From the NCBI GenBank assembly GCA_963971285.1, contig OZ020248.1:26587764-26651763 (forward strand): a stretch of DNA of 64,000 nt, given 5' to 3'. How positions within the stretch are numbered: the first letter of the stretch is position 1; each line of letters begins with the position of its first letter. Positions 55,701-64,000 of this stretch are shown piece by piece. Position numbers and translations under genes: made by a program. The notes under the pieces were generated by a model. The model was not told the origin of the DNA. It worked only from the letters and a program-made list of their open reading frames with translations, and made no database searches. This stretch comes from Astropecten irregularis. Taxonomy: Eukaryota; Echinodermata; Asteroidea; Paxillosida; Astropectinidae.

Positions 55701-58700
55701 CCAAATGTTCATGTGATGTTTACTGCTTTTGACTTGTATTCAGCCATTGTTTGCTGAGGATAACATTCACAAGGAGTTTTGGCTGGCATACTGATTTTAT
55801 AATTTACCAAGATATTTTGTACCAAGCAAATTTTGGTGCTTAAACAGCTCTATGAAATTGGCCCCTTAATGTACATGTACATGTATCATAGACCACAGAC
55901 TTGGCCCCCATATATATGTACCTTGCTTGATGATGCCACTTCATTGCATCTGATGAAGTAGCTGTTGCTACGAAGCTCAAGCTCTTTTTAAACTCTAGTT
56001 AGTCAATATAGTGCTACTTGTATTTTTGTATTTTATATGTTATCTGACTGACACGGCTACCCACCATTATATTCATGTACATGTATGTATGTTAATTATT
56101 CAAAGTATCGGATTGCTAAGACTTTAATACCCAAACAAAAGACTCCCAGTCCCTTTAACCTTTATCTGATACCCTAGCCAATCATGCGCCCTGCCAAGAT
56201 GTAAACAAGTCTTTCATTGGGTATTGAACTATTGATGGCCAGACAGCTTAAAGGGGCATGCAATGGACAGTCAGACTTTTGTTATTGGAAACGGTTTGGA
56301 ACAGTATTTAAGCTGAGGGAATGAGATTAATGTAGTCTGGCTTGAGGTACATGGGACGATTTCACCGAACTCATCGTAACTTTATACTATCAGTCGTAGG
56401 ACTTGTGATGCATAACAACCCTACGTAGGATATGATGGGTTATCCTTCGTAACTTGTGTTGCGATCGATCGTAGGGCTTCGTGAAATCGACCCCATGTCT
56501 TGTGGACAACACTTGCACATACTGGAATTTTGAGAAAGACAGAATTCTTTATTTGAAATATTTTTTTACTAATTTAAAAGAGAAACAGACTTCGATTGGC
56601 ACTCGGCAAATTGTTACAAAAACTGTTAAGACAAGTATGAAATAGTACTCTTTATTAATAGCTCAGGCTTTGTTTTAAAATATTTTGCTTGTTTTTAGAC
56701 TTCAGAAATGTTTAATTCAGCACTTTCTGACTTTATAACTAAATTTGAAATAGTTTTGGTAGTTATATTGTAGGGATACTCACACAGTCAGTTGGGAGAC
56801 AATACTACAATGTATGTTGATTGGAATTTAAAGTACATATAAATCGTGACTACTAACAGATGTTTCACAATTACACGTTTGATACAATCGGTCATTGTTT
56901 TTCTGATTGTTTTTCTGATATATCTGTTAGCCAAATGGATTGGCACAAAAGAGAAAGAAATATTACTTTTTATTACTTTATTACTCTTCATGAACAGAAA
57001 TATTTGTGAAAGATTTCTTCTTTTGAATATGTCACGTTTTAATTCACTACAGGATGTGATTTTTCTTTATATAATGGCTTTTAACTTCTGTAAATTGTAC
57101 AGTACGGTCGGCCTACAGTATGATTACTGCGCAATGCATAGTGTCCATTATCTTATGTCTGCACGAGATTTTATGCAGATCTACTGAGCAAGTTATCCAC
57201 AGTGTTATCGTTATTATGAGAAATCACAAGATTCTAAACCCTGTTTTACTTCATTGAAAATTGAACAAAGAAAAATTGATTGGAGCGGGATTCTAACCTG
57301 CAACCTCGTGAATACCGGTCAGGTGCTCTACCAACTGAGCATCCAGCTTTACGTTGGTGGTGTCCAATAGTCAATTATATCTATGTTCGTTTGGCAGTCA
57401 CAAGCCATGAAACCATGCACACACTGCCATACCCCAAGGATCGTTTTAATGATACACGCAGCAATGCTGCAACCTGGGAACGGTACATGGGGATCACTCA
57501 AAGAGGATACGGCTTTTTAATTAATATATTATAAATCATCAAATAACCACAAGGGAAACTGACTGAATTTACTGTTTTACTTCACGACTTTTAGTCTCTC
57601 ACATTGGATACTTCATTTCATTGTTAAATTTTTTGTAGCAGTTTATCTCCCTTGGTTGTTTGTACCTCGATCGAACAAACTTCAAAGGGAAAGAAAGCCC
57701 CTCGCCCTTTCATTACAAACATTTAGAATTTTCTGCTCCATTGAAAGATTGAATTGAATTCACAACTATTGTTCAACTGTCACCTCAGCCAGAAAAAAAA
57801 TCTTTTATAAAATCAGTTGAAACTGCCTGTGAACTTGTAGACCCTTGTAACTAGTCCTGGCATGTTTACCCAGTTGTGTATACAGAGTGTTTAGTAACAC
57901 AATGGAGCTGTTCTAGTAAAAGATGTTTGTACTTGGGCTTGTTGTTTGGCTTCTATTTTGCTTCCAGCAGACAAGTCTGTAGGCCTCCACGCATTGTACA
58001 TGTACATACATATCACATATGTATGGGGTTTAAAGTACTATACAAGCGACATGTTTACCCAATACCAGTCTGTGTAGTGCTTAACCACTCTGTGTATTGT
58101 ACCATACATTAATTTGTACAGTACATAAAACTGATTTTATAAAACAACAATTTTCGGAAGTCTGAAACAAGAACCATTCAGAATATGGGGAAATGTGAAA
58201 AGGTTATCACATCACTTAAAGGTAATATCATACTTTGGTTTTTATCAAAGAAATACAGATTCATGGGCAAAAATATGAAGGAAGATGTAGTACCATTCAT
58301 CTGTGAAAATATCAGTTCCATACGGTGCTCACTTTTTGAGAAAACAGTGAAAATTAGCCACAGTATTTCTTAGGTCTTTTCTCTTTTATTTGTTATCTTT
58401 TATAAGATCAAAAATATTTTTGGTGGTTGTTTTACTAATTTCTGAATAAATACACCATTTCAGGCAAAAAAATTTAACGGCATGTTTCTACCACAAATTG
58501 GAAACAAATTGCAAGTAAACGCAGAGCTATCAAAAAGATTAAGGATTGTTTTCAATGTACACGTACAGGAGACAAATGTAACAAATTTGCCCTACCCTGG
58601 TAAAATGATCCACAAATTAATTACAGTATTTATAATTTATGCACATAAATCACAATCACTTCATTGTTGTAGACAGTAAATTACATGCATGTTTGTGTGA

Positions 58701-60646
58701 TTTTGTTTTGCAGCCGGCAGTACTGGATAATCTCCTGAGTTCTATGAAGTACGTTCTGAATGGAATGGGACTCCTACGCATCCCATTGGCCAACCCAAGA
58801 AATAAGGTTATTATACCTATCATTCTATCCGTAAAAAATTGAAATAATGAAACAACTCAATTCCATTTGATGTCATTCTGAATAAAACTCTGAAAACAAA
58901 TCTTTATTTTTTATTTCTGAAGTTACATAAACTTGGTCAATGTACACTCTGCATTTTCTTTTTCTTTTTGGCTTGTTTAAAATCAGTTTTTGGTGAAAAA
59001 TACCTGATACATCGTCAGCTTTCCAATAACCTCCTCTAAAAAACAATAACACATCGGCAAATTATGATATACCATAATCAATAGCTGTTTCAATAGAGTC
59101 TGTTCAGTTAGTATCCATTTTTCATCTTTTTAGGTTAGAAACTTCAGACATTACATATAATCTTTAGTTTTTAATGCTTCGCAAACTTTAAAATTGTTCA
59201 ATTTAGTACTTTTGTAATCATCATGTTCACTCAAACGATAAATTTAAATTTTGTTTGATTTTTACGTGCAGATCTACGCTCAGACTATTCTGCAGTGCTA
59301 TCGTTGTTTTGATGAGCGTGTGAAGATACGTACATCTATTGCCATGGCCTTACTTGCCCTATGGAATGATACAGGGGTCAGGGGGTGCGTCGCTAGAGGT
59401 CACGAATATGAACTCAATGACTCGGCTCTATAGTAAGTTTGTTTTTGTAATATCCTTCGGTATTTCAGCCAGGAATCTTCCAAAATCTACTCAATCATCC
59501 AAATCCTGTGTCGAAATGAGCTATGAAGCTTAATTTAAAATTACAGTGCCTGGGCTCTACAGTCCTGTGTCCTTCAAAATACCACACTGTACAGTACCCC
59601 TATGGCATATTCTTTGGACTTGGACCAAGTTGGACCATCAAGCCCCCATATGAAGTTACAGTGCCTGGGCTCTACAGTCCTGTGTCCTTCAAAATACCAC
59701 ACTGTGCAGTATCCCTATGACACATTCTTTGGACTTGGACCAAGTTGGGCCATCAAGCCCCATATAAAGTTACAGTGCCTGGGCTCTACAGTCCTGTGTC
59801 CTTCAAAATACCACACTGTGCAGTATCCCTATGGCACATTCTTTGGACTTGGACCAAGTTGGGCCATCAAGCCCCATTTTGAAGTTACAGTACCTGGGCT
59901 CTACAATCCTGCTTGCAAATAGAATGTACTCAAATGAAGCAGCATACACCATTGCATCTACAACTCGAGTAATGAGTGTCTTAATCTTAACTCAATCTTC
60001 CCTCAGTTACTTTGAGAACATGGAGAGGATCACATCTGAGTACTACAGACCAAGCACGGTGGACGTATTGAGAGCTAGAGTCCGAACAACAGGTGTAATT
60101 GAGACACACTTTAAGATCAAAGGAATTATATTCAGGTAAAGAGTCTTGCCTTGTCGTCTCATTTCCAAGGCCCTTTTCCAAACCTTAGCTCTGGCTCGGG
60201 CTCCAGGTCTGGCTCCATTTCGTGAATCCATTCTAAAATAACCAGTATCAAAGTAGAGGCTTTTGGCTTCGGTTCGGAAGTAGATTAATTCTCTGGTTTG
60301 AAAAGGAAAACAGAGCTTCAGCTTCAATGAACACCACAATCTATATTTTCAGCACATGAATGACAGAGCTGGAACCTGAGGTTTGGAAAAGGGCCCAAGA
60401 GTAACGTTTGTTTCATATAAAATACACCTTATGATTAATTTCATCCGTATAAACACCAGATGTAAACACAGTTTCTTAATGCAGTGAATTTGTTGATATT
60501 ATCCACTAATATCCAGAATGTATGATGTCGGAGGTCAAAGGTCAGAGAGGAGGAAATGGATTCAATGTTTTGATGATGTGAAGGCGTTGCTATATGTCAC
60601 GGCATTGAGCGGTTACGACATGACCCTCTTTGAAGACCCAGAGGTG
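52736..60646 (+). CDS. gnav1: G protein alpha subunit, Gv class (5' six coding exons, partial)
   Basis: GTP-binding switch that couples GPCRs to effectors at the plasma membrane. Exons: 52736-52859, 53616-53707, 58714-58806, 59272-59432, 60007-60135 and 60517-60646; 243 codons, phases consistent. MGAC gives the N-myristoylation Gly2 and a palmitoylation Cys4. P-loop GAGESGKS is residues 42-49. Arg181 and Thr184 in RARVRTTG are the switch I arginine finger and magnesium threonine. Switch [10 protein letters not shown] is 203-210 with catalytic Gln207. The helical domain ([42 protein letters not shown]) and [15 protein letters not shown] follow the Gv pattern more than Gi/o, Gq, Gs or G12. Gv occurs in many invertebrates and fish but is lost in tetrapods. 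The NKxD guanine-specificity motif and receptor-binding C-terminus are not found before 64000, so the gene should continue beyond the window. Confidence 0.9.
52925..53070. repeat. Near-perfect palindrome in Galpha intron 1
   Basis: GGGAGACTTTGGAGAACCGG at the left is mirrored by CCGGTTCTCCAAAGTCTCCC at the right. AGTCAACAGCGCAAGCGCAC and its complement lie inside. A fold-back element without ORF. Confidence 0.88.
53353..53515. repeat. Dispersed inverted repeat with ATAGACCGATCCA ends
   Basis: The ends ATAGACCGATCCATCAAG and GCGCTTACTGGATCGACCTA are inverted. A related, oppositely oriented copy lies at about 9240-9440 (AAGCGCTTAATGGATCGGTC). Confidence 0.65.
54130..54515. repeat. Tandem array of about seven 57-base units
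   Basis: Each unit contains AAGATCCTGCTAGGATCGAA followed by ACGTCAGGCCCTCCTAACTC. The palindrome GATCCTGCTAGGATC followed by GAAAC resembles the stem II and GAAA part of a hammerhead core. Single relatives lie at 2035-2150, 36200-36350 and 49775-49880. In Galpha intron 2. Confidence 0.88.
55940..56070 (+). mobile_element. Penelope-like element remnant with hammerhead-like motif (tentative)
   Basis: CTGATGA (55950) is followed by the stem GTAGC/GCTAC and GAAGC, close to a hammerhead core. About 80 bases further, GACTGACACGGCTACCCACC resembles the ACACGGCTACC ends I associate with Penelope-like retroelements. No reverse transcriptase remains. Confidence 0.4.
59520..59925. repeat. Tandem array of about 115-base units
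   Basis: Three and a half units contain GTGCCTGGGCTCTACAGTCC, TTCAAAATACCACACTGT and TTTGGACTTGGACCAAGTTG. It lies between Galpha exons 4 and 5 and generates open frames that are not genes. Confidence 0.92.
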
Positions 60647-61667
60647 GTGAGTGAATCTTTGTTTAGTCTCTTAACCCATTCTTAGTCTGCTCGTCATTTT
60701 ATAGTGTCTTAGGCTTGGAACCCATAGTAACTTTGTGTGGTGCTATACTTAAAGGTAATATCATACTTTGGTTTTTGTCAAAGAATGCAGATTCATGGGC
60801 AGAAATATCAAGGAAGATACAGTAACAGTCATCTGTTAAAATTTCAGTCCCATACGATGCCCATTTTTTTTTTAGAAAACAGTGAAAAACGCCCATGGTA
60901 CTTTAAAGATCTTTTCACCGTTATTTTTGATCTTTCAAAGATCAAAATTGTCTTTGGTCATTGGTTTGAATCTTTTCTAGATAAATACAGCATTTCAGGG
61001 AGAGAAATTTTAACAGTATGTTTCTACCATCACCATCTTTATACCCTGTAAGTTATAGGTAAATCTGTGAAGATTTTTGTTTGTTACCAAAGTATGATAC
61101 TACCTTTAAAGCCCAATGGCCAATTTTGTACTCACGTTGCTGTTTCTGTTTCACGTCACTGCTAAAGTTCTGTATACATGTATTACCACTGGTGAAGCTA
61201 TTCTATGGTGACCTTCCTGCATTGCTAGCAACTGGGTGGTAGAAAAATTTACAGCCTGGATTTCTTGCTAAATTGTACAAATTACACTCAGAATAGATTT
61301 TTGTCTGCTACAGAAAGCATAAAGATAAAATACAATAAAACAGCTCCATCAAATTCACTCCAATAAGAATATGTGCACAGGGTTTGGTTTCACCAAACTC
61401 ATCGTAACTTACTATCAATCGTAGGACTTATAATGTACTGCAGCCCTACATAGAATACGATGGATTATCCTTCGTAACTTGGGTTGCGATCAATCGTATG
61501 ACTTTGTGAAATCGACCCCAAGAGCATTAATTAGTATATCACATTTTGATATATATAAGAATGCTATTCAAGTATTGTCTCTCGTTTTTTCGTAAGTGCA
61601 TTCTTAGCATACAAATAGGAGAGTTGCATCGAGCGAATAGTGCAATGTGTATACACGTACATGGTAT
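60647..61667. other. Downstream part of the Galpha intron; repeats only
   Basis: It holds a full family 1 element (60749-61110) and a family 2 fold-back (61380-61519). No Galpha exon 7 (which would encode the NxxxSL and NKxD region) is seen here. Confidence 0.6.
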
Positions 61668-62699
61668 TTAATGTGTGAGTGTTGGTTTTATAACATGAAT
61701 TTGAATATCATTATGAAGTGGTTGTTCCATCGGTACATTGGGCATTTCTGGATCGGAGAAAGCCTCCCTCACCCTCTTCCAGTACACCTTTGCGTTCTTC
61801 TTAAAAGTCTCGCGAAACTTGGCGTTCAATCCGCAGTAAATCCATGGATTACAGGCTGCATTTGCATACAGGAAGCAGGTCAAGATGATCTCACTGGTAC
61901 CCTTGACCTTTGGGTCCTGGATAGGAAAGATCTGCATGCAGCAGAATGGTGCCCAGGTTGCACAGTACACGCCGAGTACCAGTGAAATAGTAGTAGAGGC
62001 GCGGAACTTCTCCACTTTTTGTGCCGTGAAACCCTGTGCTATGCCCACTACAAGCGCATGGATGATGCTCCGATGTTTCTTAACGGCACAGAAGATGCGG
62101 ATATACATGACAACCATGCTGATCAGAGTCACGCAAAACACTCCAAGGAATAGGATGATAGGGAATATCGGTCCTTCTGGCCGGCAGATGAACTGGTACT
62201 CTGAATACCGGTACCCATCACTCAGCGCAATGTAGGGTAAAGCACTGACAATCACTGCTAAAACCCAAACCATGATGACGTATTTCAAAGCTGTTCGTTC
62301 TGTTATCATATGGGTGTGTTTTAGTGGGTATGCAATGACCACGTATCGTTCGTAGCTCAGAGCTATGAGAGTAAAGGAAGATGCTGTTAAGCATAGGATG
62401 CGGATAAATCCAGCAGCTTGACAGAAGATGTCAGAGGTGTGAGCATTCATCAGCTCTCCGGTAGTACCATTCATAGCAATGAAGGTTCTGGTAATGACAT
62501 AAGGCAGTACGACCATTCCAAGCATAAGATCCGGAGCGGCTAGATTAATCAAAAGTCGTCGTATCGGTGGACGTAGCTGACTGCTCTGGCACAGCATAAC
62601 TATGACGACGAGATTTCCTATGACGATTAGAATCCAGAAGACGATGTTGAGAATAACTGACATATGCCTGGCTGTGCCCAAGTCTGCCCCAGTCTCCAT
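61668..62699 (-). CDS. Orphan class A (rhodopsin-like) GPCR, single exon
   Basis: 343 residues with seven membrane segments and no intron. TM1 has GNLVVIVML. TM2 has LINLAAPDLMLG, keeping Asp2.50. Cys3.25 (DIFCQAAG) can pair with the loop-2 Cys in FICRPEG. TM3 ends SYERYVVIAYPL, an ERY form of the DRY motif. TM6 has TWAPF, keeping Trp6.48 and Pro6.50. TM7 has NPWIYCGLNAKFRETF (NPxxY). Residue 3.32 counts as Arg, so the Asp needed by aminergic receptors is absent and a monoamine ligand is unlikely. N-glycosylation sequon NGTT lies in extracellular loop 1. The ligand is unknown. It is antisense to, and probably nested in, the Galpha gene. Confidence 0.93.
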   Translation of the reverse strand: METGADLGTARHMSVILNIVFWILIVIGNLVVIVMLCQSSQLRPPIRRLLINLAAPDLMLGMVVLPYVITRTFIAMNGTTGELMNAHTSDIFCQAAGFIRILCLTASSFTLIALSYERYVVIAYPLKHTHMITERTALKYVIMVWVLAVIVSALPYIALSDGYRYSEYQFICRPEGPIFPIILFLGVFCVTLISMVVMYIRIFCAVKKHRSIIHALVVGIAQGFTAQKVEKFRASTTISLVLGVYCATWAPFCCMQIFPIQDPKVKGTSEIILTCFLYANAACNPWIYCGLNAKFRETFKKNAKVYWKRVREAFSDPEMPNVPMEQPLHNDIQIHVIKPTLTH

Positions 62700-64000
62700 T
62701 GTGTCTTGTATTGATTCTCAAATGTAAGATTGAAAACAAAAAACCAGGATTGAAAACCTGGAAACAATCTTACGGTTGTTGAAGTCTTGATGAAATGAAG
62801 TCCAGCACAACTCAGTTGAATAGCGATACTGCTATTCCCAGCATAAAGAACGGGCGTACTTTGTTAAGAAGAATTACCTTTAATCCCAAATTGATTGCTT
62901 TGGCAGGACTCTATCCATCAGATCTGTCTTAAATAAGATGGCAAGCTTAACACAATGCATAGCTGCTTCAGCCTGGGTTTCAAGAATACGTGTAGAATGT
63001 CGCTTTGTTGTGTTTCGTTACGCCACTCCGAAATTTCAATCCTAGCGTACAAGCTATTGGGAGAGTTCTTTTGCGTATTGCACGTTTGTTTTGCAAAGTA
63101 CAGATTGAATTTCTCTCAAGTCATCCTCAGGAGTCCGAACCTAAAGAGACGTTCCACGAAGACTCCTCGGACTGTTGAGAATTCATATACTTTGCTTCTA
63201 TCTCCTCAAAGCGGAGCGAGCTACATCCTGAAGTTTATATAGAGACTCATCTCTGAATGTCGATGTCTTCCTTTATGCTTAGTAGTCCAATCACAGAACA
63301 AAAACTTGCAAATTAATCTGCCGGATCTACCTCTATCATGTCAACAATAAGCCTTTGATTCAACTTGAGGTGTGGTGTACTTTCACGCTGTTAATAAGAT
63401 GATTATATCTCGGAGCTTAAAAAAACAAACCATACGGCCATTGATTCGTTTGGTTTTTTGTTGGCGTGGGAAGAGACAAGCTGTGAGTCGACTTCTCCGT
63501 CTCGCCCCAAGGATGTAGAGAAGGTAGTCAGACCATGTCCAGGATGTAATCAGAACAAAGACCCCAACTGTTATATAAATGAAAAATCAGCAGTTACCAT
63601 GGCAATATTCTGAAGGATTGACGTGGGTTCTTCATTTAAGACAATATCCCAGAGGCTTTGTAAATGACAGACTCCCCACCTTCCTCAAAATTCCCCATTG
63701 AATAATTTGCTTTGTTGGTGATTTTAATTTGCGAGGGCCGTAATGTTATGCAGTCTAATGGGAGAGGGAGTTATTTTAAAAAACGTCTTTTTTGTTGGAT
63801 TTGATTCTGCCAGCCCATTGTACCAAATATCAGCTTCATCTTTTGTCCTTAAGAATCTTGGAGAGATGCTGTACGTGATTACTATTCAAGAGGTTACCTT
63901 TGCTTAAGAATGGTATCCATGCCAACCATACTGTAATGTAATTAATCTTTTGGACTCTTTTAGTTTTTAACCTTTTTTTAGAAATGAATTTGCTGAAACA
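62700..64000. other. GPCR 5' flank; no coding exon recognised
   Basis: Mostly unique sequence without recognisable coding exons or the repeat families seen elsewhere. It should contain the GPCR promoter (minus strand) and lie in a Galpha intron if that gene continues to the right. Confidence 0.45.

Noticed and set aside
56846-57187. 113-codon ORF with hydrophobic N-terminus
   Set aside because: AT-rich intronic sequence of the Galpha gene; no homology recognised and no splice or codon-use support.
59602-59922. 106-codon repetitive ORF
   Set aside because: Product of the 115-base tandem array in the Galpha intron.

Overview
The window is animal nuclear DNA: spliced genes with GT-AG introns, low coding density, G/C homopolymer runs and a dense carpet of short fold-back transposons. 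The gene set (a single type I PKA regulatory subunit, synaptogyrin, a Galpha of the Gv class that tetrapods lack, and an intronless class A GPCR) fits an invertebrate deuterostome. An echinoderm is my best guess; a hemichordate or amphioxus is possible. The sequence alone does not settle the species.

Layout: (1) 64-6057 (+), the last eight coding exons of a PKA RI subunit, followed by a minisatellite-bearing 3' region. (2) 10377-16692 (-), an eight-exon gene for a secreted-cytokine-like protein: a PDZ domain followed by a beta-trefoil-like region whose motifs resemble the IL-1/IL-18 family. (3) 22890-39289 (+), the divergently oriented relative of (2). It has a 30-base start exon, then two tandem PDZ-trefoil modules (30877-35022 and 35301-39289). 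Its first intron carries a transposon nest, including a young non-autonomous LTR retrotransposon (23882-28303, minus strand) with almost identical LTRs. (4) 41945-45563 (+), a complete four-exon synaptogyrin. (5) 52736-60646 and beyond (+), the first six coding exons of a Gv-class Galpha. (6) 61668-62699 (-), an intronless orphan rhodopsin-like GPCR, antisense to and apparently nested in the unfinished Galpha gene.

The most unusual content is the PDZ-trefoil family. Exon lengths and phases are conserved in all three modules (131, 106, 61/73, 201, 143-149 and 112 bases, then a variable last exon). I found the start exons by comparing the two inverted loci. The PDZ exons and the intron between them are nearly identical between loci while the trefoil exons are strongly diverged. 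The second and third modules are separated by a duplication junction that retains an in-phase splice donor, so one two-module protein is possible. The IL-1-like assignment is my inference from motif comparison and needs a profile or structure search.

Repeats make up much of the rest: several fold-back families recurring throughout, a hAT-type MITE with a clear 8-bp duplication, a tRNA-derived SINE, hammerhead-like/Penelope-like fragments, and several tandem arrays.
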